A DNA stretch of 64,000 nt from Arthrospira sp. PCC 9108 (GCA_016745315.1 CP066886.1:3162501-3226500); one strand, 5' to 3'. Shown: positions 8,696-17,871, counted from the first letter of the stretch. A program made the numbers and translations. The notes: generated by a model not told the origin, from the letters alone.

Positions 8696-9689
8696 ATTCA
8701 TGATTTTCGATTTCGGCTAAATACTTATCTTTTTCAGCCTGACTCAGAAAGGAAGCCATAAAAGAATTTTTGGCTAACTGTATCAGTTGAGAATTGGTAA
8801 AATTCAAAGCCTCTTGAACAGCGAGATAATTTTCATTAATATAGCCGCCAAAATAAGCGGGGTCGTCCGAATTAATAGTTACACACAAACCCAACTCTAG
8901 CAATTGTTTAACATTATGGGAGTTGATATCAGGAAAAACCCCCAACTTAACATTAGACAATGGACAGACAGTTAAAGGGATTTGTTGTTGTGCCAAATAA
9001 GTAACCAATGCCGGGTCTTCTGTACAGCGCACACCGTGATCAATCCGGGATACCTGCAATAAATTAATTGCTGACCAAATATAATCAGCGCCTGCTTCTT
9101 CTCCTCCATGGGCGACAGTTAAAAATCCCTCGGATTTGGCTCGTTCAAATACCTGTTGAAATTTACTAGGTGGATTGTGCAATTCCGCCGAATCCAAACC
9201 GACAGCAATAATGCCATCTTGGTATGGTAAGGCTTGTTCAAGGGTATTCATAGCGGCTTCTGCGCTTAAATCTCGCAGAAAACAAAGAATTAAGTGTGAG
9301 GAGATATTTAGATAGGTTTTGGCATCTTGTAGGGCTGACTGTATGCCATGGTATACCACCGGGAAATCAATACCGCGATCGCCATGAGTTTGGGGGTCAA
9401 AAAATATTTCCGTGTGGCGGACATTCTGCTGATAGCATTTTTGTAAATAAGCCCAAGTCAAATCATAAAAATCCTGGTCAGTGCAGAGGACCTGAGCCCC
9501 CTGATAATATAAATCCAGAAAGGATTGCAAATTCGATAAATGATAGGAATTTTGCACATCTGCCACTGACTCAAAAGGTAAAGATAGATGATTTCGTTGA
9601 GCCAGGTCAAACATCATCTGTGGTTCTAAAGTACCTTCGATGTGAAGATGTAGTTCCGCTTTGGGGAGACCATAAATAAACTGATTCAT
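8667..9689 (-). CDS. add: Adenine/adenosine deaminase family hydrolase
   Basis: A zinc-dependent amidohydrolase of purine salvage. Metal and catalytic motifs are present: HLHIEG (His14, His16), VAHGGEEAG, SRIDHG and NSDDPAYFGGY. The NSDDPAYFGGY and CFLRDLSAEAAMNTLEQALP patterns resemble the adenine deaminase subgroup more than classical adenosine deaminases, so deamination of adenine to hypoxanthine is the likelier reaction; annotation pipelines may call it adenosine deaminase. The final residues (NGRGGFPS) are encoded by a hairpin repeat and are not conserved family sequence. It is divergent from the kinase-like gene across a 138-bp shared promoter region. Confidence 0.88.
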   Translation of the reverse strand: MNQFIYGLPKAELHLHIEGTLEPQMMFDLAQRNHLSLPFESVADVQNSYHLSNLQSFLDLYYQGAQVLCTDQDFYDLTWAYLQKCYQQNVRHTEIFFDPQTHGDRGIDFPVVYHGIQSALQDAKTYLNISSHLILCFLRDLSAEAAMNTLEQALPYQDGIIAVGLDSAELHNPPSKFQQVFERAKSEGFLTVAHGGEEAGADYIWSAINLLQVSRIDHGVRCTEDPALVTYLAQQQIPLTVCPLSNVKLGVFPDINSHNVKQLLELGLCVTINSDDPAYFGGYINENYLAVQEALNFTNSQLIQLAKNSFMASFLSQAEKDKYLAEIENHEYNGRGGFPS

Positions 9690-9827
9690 ATTAGCCTAGG
9701 GAAAGCCGTTAACTGTCAATGATAACCTGAAACCAACTAACAAATAACAGAATTAACCAATAACTCCGTACTGGTGATAGATTAAAGTTCCCATATCAAT
9801 GGTAAGCTAGTCACAGAGTCCTACGGT

Positions 9828-11183
9828 ATGACTCAATGTTTCTCTTGTTACTCCCACACTAAAGCAATGGCACCTAAAATTATTGTTCTGGATGATGACC
9901 CCACCGGTTCCCAAACTGTTCATAGTTGTCTGTTGTTGACACAATGGGACGTAGAAACCCTACGGCTGGGACTGAGTGACCAGTCTCCCATATTCTTTAT
10001 CTTAACGAATACCAGAGCATTAACCCCAGAAGCAGCAGCCACAGTTACACGAGAAGTTACCCATAATCTGAAAATGGCGATCGCCGCCGAGTCTATCCAA
10101 GATTTCCTAGTAGTGAGTCGGTCTGACTCCACCCTACGGGGTCACTATCCCATAGAAACCGATGTAATTGCCGAAGAATTAGGCCCCTTTGACGCTCATT
10201 TTTTAGTTCCCGCCTTCTTTGAGGGGGGACGGATAACCAAAGGGGGAACCCACTACCTGAAAATAGACGGCGTTGATACCCCTGTACACGAAACGGAATT
10301 TGCTCGCGATTCAGTATTCAGCTACCATCATTCCTACCTACCCGATTATGTAGCCGAAAAAACCCAAGGACGCATTAAAGCCGAAGCTGTCCAAATTTTC
10401 ACCTTGGGGGACATTCGCAACGGGACCCTAGACCGACTGATGCAATTCAGTGATAATCAATGTGTGGGAGTTGACGGCGAAACCCAAGGCGACCTAGACC
10501 AATTCGCCTCCGATATCCTAGCCGCCGCCAGCAAAGGAAAACGTTTCCTCTTCCGCAGCGCCGCCAGTATCCTCACATCCCTAGCCTCCCTCGGTCCCCA
10601 ACCATTACCACCGGAGTCTATGGGAAAATATACCCGAAATAATCAACCGGGAGTGGTGTTGATGGGTTCCCATGTGAAAAAGTCTACTCAACAGCTTGAA
10701 CAGTTATTGAAAGAATCAGATATCGTCGGGGTTGAGGTAGATGTGTCTCACCTGTTAGATGATAATCCCTCTCTACGTCAAGAGCTACTTAGCCAAATTA
10801 GCGATCGCATCCATCAAATCCACCAACAGGGTCAAACCCCTGTAGTGTACACCTCTCGCCAAGAAATCACCTTTGAGAATACCCAAGTCCGCTTAGAATT
10901 TGGGGCGGCGGTTTCAGATTTGTTAATGGATATTGTCCGGGGTTTACCAAAAGATATTGGATTTTTGATTAGCAAGGGAGGCATCACCTCCAATGATGTC
11001 CTTAGTAAAGGTCTAAGTCTCCCCACCGCGCGACTCTTGGGACAGGTTATGGCTGGTTGTTCAATGGTGAAAACCCCCGCATCACATACCCAATTCCCTA
11101 ATCTTCCCGTTGTCCTGTTTCCAGGTAATGTGGGTGATGCTAACGGGTTAGTCACTGTCTATCAACGACTCAAAAACCATTGA
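9828..11183 (+). CDS. Four-carbon acid sugar kinase family protein (DUF1537)
   Basis: Belongs to the OtnK/DtnK-type family of kinases that phosphorylate four-carbon acid sugars such as erythronate or threonate. It has the N-terminal signature IIVLDDDPTGSQTVHSCLLL and SRSDSTLRGHYP, and the C-terminal nucleotide-binding part with GGITSNDVLSKGL and FPGNVGDANGLVTVYQRL. The 451-residue length is typical. The ATG at 9867 (MAPKIIVLDDD) may be the true start because the first 13 codons are not family-like. No dehydrogenase or aldolase partners lie next to it, so the substrate is not predictable here. It converges with rpaA, only 8 bp apart. Confidence 0.85.
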   Translation: MTQCFSCYSHTKAMAPKIIVLDDDPTGSQTVHSCLLLTQWDVETLRLGLSDQSPIFFILTNTRALTPEAAATVTREVTHNLKMAIAAESIQDFLVVSRSDSTLRGHYPIETDVIAEELGPFDAHFLVPAFFEGGRITKGGTHYLKIDGVDTPVHETEFARDSVFSYHHSYLPDYVAEKTQGRIKAEAVQIFTLGDIRNGTLDRLMQFSDNQCVGVDGETQGDLDQFASDILAAASKGKRFLFRSAASILTSLASLGPQPLPPESMGKYTRNNQPGVVLMGSHVKKSTQQLEQLLKESDIVGVEVDVSHLLDDNPSLRQELLSQISDRIHQIHQQGQTPVVYTSRQEITFENTQVRLEFGAAVSDLLMDIVRGLPKDIGFLISKGGITSNDVLSKGLSLPTARLLGQVMAGCSMVKTPASHTQFPNLPVVLFPGNVGDANGLVTVYQRLKNH

Positions 11184-11191
11184 TTGAGGTG

Positions 11192-11953
11192 CTACACCTG
11201 ATCAGATACATCAGATAGATCAGTCTCTCCCACCTCCGATGAGTTTTTGCCGTTACCTGGGAGTTCCAAACAGTAACCAGCACCATAAACGGTTTTGATG
11301 TAGCGAGGATGACGTGGGTCTGGTTCCATTTTGGTGCGTAAATGGCGAATATGAACCCGGATAGTTTCGATATCATCGTCCGGGTCATAGCCCCAAACTT
11401 CCTTGAGAATTTCACTGGGGGCTACGGTTTGACCGTGACGTTGTAGCAAACAGTGCAGTAACTCAAATTCTAGGTGAGTTAGTTTGACTGTCTGATCAAA
11501 CCAGATCGCCTCGAACCTTTCGGGAACTAGGGTAAGAACTCCATAACTGAGGATCTCGCTGTGTTTAGCCGCTTGCGGAATGCGATCGGTGCGTCGCAAT
11601 AGCGCGCGGACACGAGCCAGCATTTCTTCGAGTTCAAAGGGTTTAGTTAAATAATCATCAGCCCCAGCGTTAAAGCCTTCCACTTTATCCTGGGTTTGTC
11701 CCAAAGCTGTCAACATCAAAACCGGGATCTCTCCGGTGCGTTCATCTCGGCGTAGACGCTGACAGACGGTGAACCCATCGACTTTGGGCAACATTAGGTC
11801 TAAAATAATCAGGTCTGGCAGTAGTTGCAGCGCTAGTGCTTGTCCTACTATACCATCGGGGGCGAGGGTGACTTCATAACCAGCCATCTCTAGGTTAATC
11901 GCCACCAGCTCTGCGATCGCGGGATCATCATCAATCACTAAAATTCGGGGCAT
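11192..11953 (-). CDS. rpaA: OmpR/PhoB-type response regulator RpaA
   Basis: RpaA is the DNA-binding output regulator of the cyanobacterial circadian clock, phosphorylated by SasA; it was first named for its effect on phycobilisome-photosystem association. The receiver domain has the acidic pocket DDD (8-10), the phospho-acceptor Asp52 in LIILDLMLPKVDG and the lysine in LTKPFE. The winged-helix effector domain contains LTHLEFELLHCLLQRHG and IRVHIRHLRTKMEPDPRHPRYIKTVYGAGY. It is recognised as RpaA rather than RpaB by this characteristic sequence. A group II intron ends 88 bp upstream in the same orientation, so the 5' leader or promoter has been rearranged. Confidence 0.9.
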   Translation of the reverse strand: MPRILVIDDDPAIAELVAINLEMAGYEVTLAPDGIVGQALALQLLPDLIILDLMLPKVDGFTVCQRLRRDERTGEIPVLMLTALGQTQDKVEGFNAGADDYLTKPFELEEMLARVRALLRRTDRIPQAAKHSEILSYGVLTLVPERFEAIWFDQTVKLTHLEFELLHCLLQRHGQTVAPSEILKEVWGYDPDDDIETIRVHIRHLRTKMEPDPRHPRYIKTVYGAGYCLELPGNGKNSSEVGETDLSDVSDQV

Positions 11954-12041
11954 TATCTAAAACTCTGTCTAAGGTTTTCAGCTTTAACCGCCTATAGGGA
12001 CTAATCCTTCCCTTCCAGGGAGGCTATGCGAACAGCAAAAA

Positions 12042-12117
12042 GTAGGGGTCGAGAGAGATGTCGCCATCTCCCCCTCCCATACAGAACCGTACTTGAGACT
12101 TTCACCTCATACGGCTC
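12042..12117 (-). ncRNA. Group II intron domains V and VI
   Basis: Domain V occupies about 12083-12117: a 34-36-nt hairpin from GAGCCGTATGAGG to CAAGTACGGTTCTG, containing the GTGAAAGTCTC internal segment. Domain VI follows with the stem GGGAGGGGGAGATGGCGAC/ATCTCTCTCGACCCC. These form the catalytic core and the branch-point domain for splicing. The same signature recurs as short remnants at 17.8, 18.0, 19.6 and 20.8 kb. Confidence 0.8.
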
Positions 12118-12137
12118 CTAATTTGACCGTCTCCTTG

Positions 12138-13907
12138 TTAAGAGTACAGCATCATCTCTTCATCAAGAGCTGTTTTATTGTCGTGACAATGGCGATGTAA
12201 TAATTGAATATTCTTGTATTCATCCTTTCCGCCATGGCTTCTAGGTACAATGTGGTCTATTTCAATTAAATCTGATGGGGTAAAGTATTGCCCGCACCAG
12301 GTACATCTACCTTTTTGCTTTTTGAGTAGTTTTGCTACATTATTTGGCGTGCCGATTGCTTGTCCTTTCCTGGTTGCCCAATAAGTCCAATTTCCGTCGT
12401 ATGGTGTTGCGTCAGGGCGTATTAAAGTATGTCTAACAATTGGAGTCCAATTGTGTTTGAATAGATGTAACCCATCTTTGGTTTGGAACAGCCAATTTTC
12501 GTGTCTTTTTTTCCCATTGCTAAGTTTAATTGTTCCATGTCTGAAATAATTACTTAGTTTTTCGTAACTTGCCCTTCCGCATCTTGATGCTGTCCATGCC
12601 CGTAACATTTGCCAAACTGTTTTGTTTAGCTTATTGAAGGTCTCTGTTGAGACTACCGCTGAATAATAATTTGACCATCCCCGAATAATCGGGTTTAGTT
12701 TACTAATCAAGGCTGATTGAGGTGCTGTTCTATGTTGTTTGATTACACCTTTTATCACTTCTATATGGGCTTTAACTGCTTTATGGCTGGGTTTTATGTG
12801 GGTTTTATGTCCGATTAATCGGCTTGTTTTTCCGCCTGTTTTCCCAGATTTGTATTTTCCTGCTGGATATTGCCTGATATTGAATCCTAGAAAGTCGAAC
12901 CCTGGATTCTCTGTTTTACCGTCATACTCAATAGTTTTGAGTGTATGACAGATTCGAGTCTTTTCAGGTTTTATTTCTAGTCCTACAGGTTTTAGCCATT
13001 CAGAAATAGCAGTTTTGCACTGTTCAATGATTCCTAGTTCTTTTGAAATTACCACGAAATCATCGGCGTATCTTATGACTCTCGCATACGGGCGATTGTC
13101 TGTTTTCTTGGGATACAGTTTTTCAATTAACCTAATCATACCATCCAGTGCGATGTTGGCTAGGAGTGGACTTATTACCCCTCCTTGGGGTGTCCCTGCT
13201 TCTGTATCCTCAAATACACCGTTATCTAGCACACCTGCTTTGAGCCATTGCTTCAGGTCTCTTTTTAGGTTGCTTGGACAATGAATTTTTGACAGTAGGT
13301 AGTCATGGTTTATTCGGTCAAAGCATTTCGCTATATCAGCATCTAGCGCGTAGTATTCACCATTGTTAATACTCAGGTAAATCCTGCTTATTGCATCTTG
13401 GGCTGACCGTCCAGGACGGAACCCATAGCTAGTGCCCTCAAATCTCGATTCCCATTCCGGTTCGAGAGCCGACTTAACCAAGGCTTGCCTTGCTCTATCT
13501 TGGATTGTGGGTATGCCTAGCGGGCGTTTTTCATCCCTACCAGGTTTTGGAATCCACATCCTTCGCAGTGGTTTTGATTTGAGGTTTCCTTTGATTTTCT
13601 CGGTCATTTCTAGCCTTTGTTTAGGGGATATCGCTATCACACCATCTACTCCGGCTGTTTTCTTTCCTTGATTGTCCTGGGTCACTCGTCGCACTGCTAA
13701 GAGCCGGGCATAATACGATTTCACCAATAGACGTTGCAACCTTCTTACCTTTGCATCTTGTCCCGATTTAGCTGCTTGGAATATACTCTTTTGGAGCTTG
13801 AAAACTTTCCGTTGAACCTTAGTCCACGGGATTGCTCTCCATGCGTTGTTCGTAGTCTTGATTGGTTTGGGTTTACCAAATCCTTTCTTTAAACTCGCTA
13901 TCGCCAT
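12138..13907 (-). CDS. ltrA: Group II intron reverse transcriptase/maturase with HNH endonuclease
   Basis: 589-residue intron-encoded protein that helps splice its host intron and drives retrohoming. The reverse transcriptase palm has PKPGRDEKRPLGIPTIQDR, YGFRPGRSAQDAI, GTPQGGVISPLLANI and the catalytic YADD in RYADDFVVISK. The maturase domain X includes NPIIRGWSNYYSAV. The C-terminus is an HNH nuclease with CTWCGQYF, EIDHIVPRSHGGKDEYKN and LLHRHCHDNKT. All catalytic residues seem intact and there are no stops, so the element may be active. It is encoded on the same strand as its intron and rpaA. Confidence 0.95.
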   Translation of the reverse strand: MAIASLKKGFGKPKPIKTTNNAWRAIPWTKVQRKVFKLQKSIFQAAKSGQDAKVRRLQRLLVKSYYARLLAVRRVTQDNQGKKTAGVDGVIAISPKQRLEMTEKIKGNLKSKPLRRMWIPKPGRDEKRPLGIPTIQDRARQALVKSALEPEWESRFEGTSYGFRPGRSAQDAISRIYLSINNGEYYALDADIAKCFDRINHDYLLSKIHCPSNLKRDLKQWLKAGVLDNGVFEDTEAGTPQGGVISPLLANIALDGMIRLIEKLYPKKTDNRPYARVIRYADDFVVISKELGIIEQCKTAISEWLKPVGLEIKPEKTRICHTLKTIEYDGKTENPGFDFLGFNIRQYPAGKYKSGKTGGKTSRLIGHKTHIKPSHKAVKAHIEVIKGVIKQHRTAPQSALISKLNPIIRGWSNYYSAVVSTETFNKLNKTVWQMLRAWTASRCGRASYEKLSNYFRHGTIKLSNGKKRHENWLFQTKDGLHLFKHNWTPIVRHTLIRPDATPYDGNWTYWATRKGQAIGTPNNVAKLLKKQKGRCTWCGQYFTPSDLIEIDHIVPRSHGGKDEYKNIQLLHRHCHDNKTALDEEMMLYS

Positions 13908-14614
13908 TTTGACTCCTACTAGACTCTATTCTTACAATCAAACCGTGACCTGTTAGCATATCCCTACCATTACAGTCGGGCATTGGCTTCTGGTCACATC
14001 TCACATCCTCTAGGACTTGCGGTTACACTTATCCCTACTAACTACCTCGACCAGATAATTAGAGTCCAGGAGGACTTAAAACGTTCCGTTTATATGGGCA
14101 TTCCATCTTTAGATTTGTCCTTTCCACCGAGGTACTTTTAAAGGTCTGTGTGGGTAGAGTGCAGAATCCCCCACTTTTCCCCTTGCCCTTTTGAGCGCAG
14201 CGTATCAACCTATTTCGCTACTTAATATTTACGATGGTTCAAGCCGGACATTCGGTTTCCCTAATCATGGATGGTTGGCAGTGGTCTCGATTCTGGTGTT
14301 GGGTTACACCTCGGAGCCTTCCGTTCCCCGCTTCAATCCTGGGGTTGTGGTTCCCAAAATTGGGGGTGGCTATCGCCGTTACTCTCTTTCGCAATTGTTA
14401 AGGAATCTTTAAGATTTCAGTTTTGCGTTTTGACCTTGAGTTCCCTGCCTTGTTTTGTATATTTCTATACCAAACGTTGGGACATATAAACAGTTATGGG
14501 GATGGTCAGGAGTGCGCTCCTTATATTCAACCAAGGGGTTGAAGTCCCCACCAGGCGGTTATTTCGGGTATTGCAACCCTATTTTATGCCTGAACGTCTC
14601 GCACCTGCCTATAT

Positions 14615-14643
14615 ATTCTACCATATATGGGTATTTCACACCT
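14615..14643 (-). promoter_or_regulatory. Possible original rpaA promoter upstream of the intron 5' end
   Basis: Just upstream of the proposed intron 5' splice site the minus strand reads TATGGTAGAATATATAGGCAG, with TAGAAT as a candidate -10 about 11 bp before the intron. There is no good -35. If this is the ancestral rpaA promoter, the intron sits in the 5' leader and would be spliced from the rpaA mRNA. This is inference only. Confidence 0.25.
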
Positions 14644-14750
14644 CCCGCTTGAGTTTGATTGACTAGGGCCAGCCCTAAACACTATAAATGCTAAAAAACG
14701 TACAGAAATTTGATGTGAACTGCTAGTTTATTATTGATGGTACTGGTCAC

Positions 14751-15025
14751 TTAAGGTGGCAAGTCTCGAAAGCTCCTCAGAGAAAGCATTTGGCCAACAC
14801 TCACCGCTCGTGAGGCGAAACCGAGCGCCATGGCAGGAGTCTCCCAACTCGACCATCGCGGTCTAACCCAATTATGGATTAAACGCTGTACCGAGAGTGC
14901 TCGATCGAGTCCTGATGGCGTTTTGGCGTAGAGATTTTGTCGGCGCCGAAAGGCACTACAACGACGACGTCAGGCAGCATTGTGTGCTTCACAGTGGTTG
15001 CCATGGACTTCGCTCTCGGCACTGA
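14751..15025 (-). pseudogene. C-terminal remnant of a DDE-type transposase
   Basis: On the minus strand a frame reads CEAHNAA*RRRCSAFRRRQNLYAK, then QRLIHNWVRPRW and TPAMALGFASRAVSV, ending at a TAA (14751-14753). This resembles the C-termini of DDE transposases of the IS1-like type common in cyanobacteria (HNWVRPHW and TPAMA motifs). It contains one in-frame stop, and its 5' part is cut off by the left IS630 copy, so the older element was interrupted by that insertion. Family naming is tentative. Confidence 0.55.
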
Positions 15026-15982
15026 TATAGCACTAGTCAATGCGGTTAGGACGCAGCCTTGAGAACAGAATCCATGGCATCATCGAGAGAATCAAACTGC
15101 TCACGTGCAATGGCGAATGCGGGCTTTCAACCACGACCAACATTTCTCTATCTTGTTGAGGTCTGGCGAATAAGGCCGAAGATAGAGTAAACGGCATTGA
15201 GCTGCCTCCACCAGTTCAGCCTGCCGCCCCCCTTTATGAAACGTTGCATTGTCCAATACTAGAGTCTGACCTGGCTTCAATGTTGGAATTAAGATAAACT
15301 CCAACTACAACTCAAACACTGTCCGATTACAACAACCCTCAAAGGTAAAGGGAGTTAAGAGTTGTTGATAACACCATGCGGCCATATAGCTCACCCTGCC
15401 CTGCCTCTTCCCTGATTTGAGGGTATGGAAGCGTTGTCCTTCCTGGCAGTAACCATAAGGATAATCCGAGTCTTGACTATTCATGCCAGCTTCATCGAGG
15501 TAAACCAACCCTTCCGGCTCCATATGTTGAATCTGAGCAATAAACTCCTCTCGCTGTTGCTCATCACCTTCTTGGTAGCCGTAAGTTTTTTTCTGGTGAA
15601 GCCAATTTTCTTCAAGGCTCTGGATATGGTGCCAGGAGAGATGTCGTCATCCCAAAGTTCAGCCATTTGAGCGGAGGTTTTGTGGCCATGCTCTTGGGCA
15701 AAAGCCTTGAATTTATGCCAGTCGGTAATTTGGTGGTTATTGCCAGGTCGGTGATTAGGTTTAGGGAGGAAGTCTCCGGTGTGTGCTTTTCTTTGCAGCC
15801 AGAGATTGATAGTGTTCCGGCTGAGATGGAAAAATTGACTGGCTTTGGTTTTGGACATACCGTATAGTTCAATTGCATTGATAACTTTTTGTCTAAGGTC
15901 GTAACTGTAGGGGGCTGGCCTTTTGGGTCTTCTGTAGATATCCTTGCCATTATACGTCCTAAATGTTATGTTTTGTGCTATA
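15026..15982 (-). mobile_element. IS630-type insertion sequence, left copy
   Basis: Ends match imperfect terminal inverted repeats: TATAGCACTAGTCAATGCGG at the left and, read inward, TATAGCACAAAACATAACAT at the right, sharing TATAGCAC and TTAGGACG. TA dinucleotides flank TAGCAC...GTGCTA, as expected for the TA target duplication of IS630/Tc1-mariner elements. It is 957 bp including the TAs, one base shorter than the inverted copy at 18604-19561. Confidence 0.85.
15101..15950 (-). pseudogene. IS630-type transposase, left copy (frameshift plus amber codon)
   Basis: The N-terminal helix-turn-helix (YSYDLRQKVINAIELYG, FFHLSRNTINLWL) is followed by the DDE core: YLDEAGMNSQD, LVLDNATFHKGG and YSPDLNKIEKCWSWLK carry the three acidic residues. 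Two lesions are visible. A T7 run on the plus strand at 15586-15592 has one base fewer than the other copy and shifts the frame after GFTRKK. A TAG replaces the expected Trp codon after NRTVFEL. Without them the protein would be about 280 residues. Confidence 0.85.
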
Positions 15983-16007
15983 AGAATTGAGGCTTTTGTA
16001 GCTTAAT

Positions 16008-16325
16008 ATGGATATCTCTATCAGTCAATTAATCAACCATCTCCCAGATGGTTCAACGTTAAAAACCTTGCTGGCTTCATTAGGCACTGACGCTGAAAAC
16101 GTAGATGCTACCGTAGAACTTTACGAATTTGTTGAGGCTTTTTCCCAGGCCAAAAAAGAACACAACCAACTACCTCATGTTCAACGATTAAACGTAGTTT
16201 CTGATGAAACATTGTTTGATATAGTATGGCAACGGGATGGCTCCGTGACAAGAAGGTTAGAAAGAAAATTGTCATTCTTCCAAAGATTTGAGAATTCGGG
16301 AATTAGCAGTAGAGAACAAATCTAA
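16008..16325 (+). CDS. Hypothetical protein
   Basis: 105 residues beginning MDISISQLINHLPDGSTLKTL, acidic and without membrane segments; no family recognised. It starts 26 bp inside the boundary of the left IS630 copy. After residue about 90 a different frame continues with plausible protein sequence (KDLRIRELAVENKSNLPTV, then after a stop SLSGLPENEPQAIFSKL). The annotated C-terminus may therefore be the product of a frameshift in a longer ancestral gene reaching about 16420. Confidence 0.45.
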   Translation: MDISISQLINHLPDGSTLKTLLASLGTDAENVDATVELYEFVEAFSQAKKEHNQLPHVQRLNVVSDETLFDIVWQRDGSVTRRLERKLSFFQRFENSGISSREQI

Positions 16326-16417
16326 TTTACCAACGGTCTAAATTTTTCGGATAACTGGGAGTCTATCCGGATTACCAGAAAACGAACCACAAGCAATTTT
16401 TTCAAAACTTAATTTTA

Positions 16418-16729
16418 GTGTTTGAAAGCACAGGATTTTCTAACTTTATGCATCTAGAAATTGAAAAAATTGCTTTAATTATTAGTTGGCTTGTTTCTTT
16501 TTCGGGAGGTATTTGGTATCTTTCAGCAAAATATTCTGAACTCCAAACTACTGTAAAAAAAAATAAAGAAGACATCAATAGATTAGGAAATTCAATCAGA
16601 AAGTAAACCCGAGGGGACAGACAACTTATCTGGCTTACTTTAAAAAATATTGAAAAATATTTAGCCAAGACAAATTACTATGATGAATTAATCTTAAAAG
16701 ACAACGAAAAAAACAACGATGGATTCTAA
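16418..16729 (+). pseudogene. Small membrane/coiled-coil protein interrupted by an ochre codon
   Basis: A GTG-started frame (or ATG at 16448) encodes one hydrophobic helix (IALIISWLVSFSGGIWYLSA) followed by a Lys/Glu-rich coiled-coil-like stretch, then TAA at 16604-16606. The very same frame stays open for another 40 codons (LIWLTLKNIEKYLAKTNYYD...) to a stop at 16727-16729 that overlaps the next gene's start. A single point mutation in a gene of about 100 codons is the simplest reading. The 62-residue product could still be made. Function unknown. Confidence 0.5.
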
Positions 16730-16952
16730 TGTATTACCTGAGATAGTCAAACTGGGAACTGATGGTATTACCGTTTTTTTAGTCTGGCAGTTAATGAAGC
16801 AAAATCAGAAACTGATATCAGAGGTTAACTCCAGAGACAACGAATTAATGAAGCTGATTTACACAATCCTAAATCAATATAGGCAGTACCCAACAGGATT
16901 AAGCGATCGCACTAGCCGAATTAACCATCCCAGAGGAAAAGCCAAGGAGTAA
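16719..16952 (+). CDS. Small hypothetical protein with one hydrophobic helix
   Basis: 77 residues: a hydrophobic stretch near residues 13-27 (LGTDGITVFLVWQLM) followed by a polar, coiled-coil-like tail. Its ATG overlaps the final codons of the interrupted upstream frame by 11 bp, which suggests the pair was translationally coupled. No family recognised; the single-TM plus heptad layout is shared with its neighbour. Confidence 0.5.
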   Translation: MDSNVLPEIVKLGTDGITVFLVWQLMKQNQKLISEVNSRDNELMKLIYTILNQYRQYPTGLSDRTSRINHPRGKAKE

Positions 16953-17177
16953 TTAATCAGACTGACCCAATGGAGGACAACCTACTGGGAAGATGGACAA
17001 AATAAGTACAAATTCCCAGCTAGGGCAAAAAAGCGATCGCATTAAGTCCCTTGACACCAATCTGGACTTCTACAATTCCAAGACAACGGTAAACGCTTCT
17101 GTTTAACTCAACTCGACCAGGGTGATGATTAATCAAGGTTCATTATCTGCTTTTGAGTTACCAGCCCCAAGTTTTGA

Positions 17178-17513
17178 TTAAACTAGAGATTCGGCGGCGG
17201 CACGAATTTCGCTGCGAACTTCGTAGAATGAAGTAGTCGGGGCTTTGGCGAATAGGGGTGTCATTTGATCTAGCAAAGCCTGATATGCTTCACTTTGATT
17301 GGCTTCCATGTCTTGGATATTTTCCCAGAAGATAATGGCAATACCACGATCAGTTCCCGGTTCCTGTAGCAAATAAGACCCTTTGAACCCGGTACTGTAG
17401 GTTGAAACTGCTTGTTCAAACAGTTCTCGGGCTTCTTCAAATTTACCAGGCTTAAACTCCCCGATCGCAATATAGGCGTGTTTGTGTTTCAGAAAATCAA
17501 AAAATTCGGACAT
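17178..17513 (-). CDS. Antibiotic biosynthesis monooxygenase-like (ABM) dimeric alpha/beta barrel protein
   Basis: About 111 residues from the preferred ATG at 17513 (MSEFFDFLKHKHAYIAIGEF); the open frame extends ten codons further to 17543. The pattern AYIAIGEFKPGKFEEARELFEQAV, then GSYLLQEPGTDRGIAIIFWE and ANQSEAYQALLDQM, fits the ferredoxin-like ABM/dimeric barrel fold. Members range from monooxygenases to stress proteins, so no reaction is assigned. It lies between the two IS630 copies as part of their bracketed segment. Confidence 0.6.
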   Translation of the reverse strand: MSEFFDFLKHKHAYIAIGEFKPGKFEEARELFEQAVSTYSTGFKGSYLLQEPGTDRGIAIIFWENIQDMEANQSEAYQALLDQMTPLFAKAPTTSFYEVRSEIRAAAESLV

Positions 17514-17794
17514 AACTAACCACCGGTTATGAGTTGAGAACATTGGACTCCTGGTGCTAGACCAACCGATACATTTTGGCTAACCAACATTCACAAATGC
17601 CAGATGCTGAGGTACTTTACGCGCTCTATAGGAAACAAGTCTTGACACCCCCTCTTTTCCGCCACACGGAGAGGAACTGAGCCCAAAACCCATATTAACC
17701 CATATAGGTCAATTTTTATCAATTATTCGCTGTTAATTTCCCCTTAATTATCTATACAGCCTTTACCCAAAACACAAAGTACAGTATAATGTAT

Positions 17795-17871
17795 GGGTAG
17801 AGTCGAGAATGGAGTCGCCCCCATCCCCTCCCTTTCCCAACTGTACTTGAGACTTTCGCCTCATACGGCTC
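17795..17871 (-). mobile_element. 3' remnant of a group II intron (domains V-VI)
   Basis: On the minus strand GAGCCGTATGAGGCGAAAGT begins a domain V, followed by a domain VI ending CTCGACTCTACCCATAC. Upstream sequence to about 18026 shows no maturase frame. It is a 5'-truncated intron fragment related to, but diverged from, the complete intron at 12-14.6 kb. Confidence 0.65.

Larger units (their letters stand above)
12042..14604 (-). mobile_element. Complete group II intron with maturase ORF
   Basis: On the minus strand the element begins at 14604 with GTGCGAGACGTTCAGG, fitting the GUGYG 5' consensus. It runs through a structured domain I-III region, contains the maturase ORF in the domain IV position, and ends with domain V (12083-12117, GAGCCGTATGAGGTGAAAG...) and a domain VI hairpin finishing CTCGACCCCTAC at about 12042. 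The length of about 2.56 kb is typical. The 3' exon starts TTTTTGCTGTTCGC and leads into rpaA. The 5' boundary is inferred from the consensus only; the 3' boundary is firmer. Confidence 0.75.
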
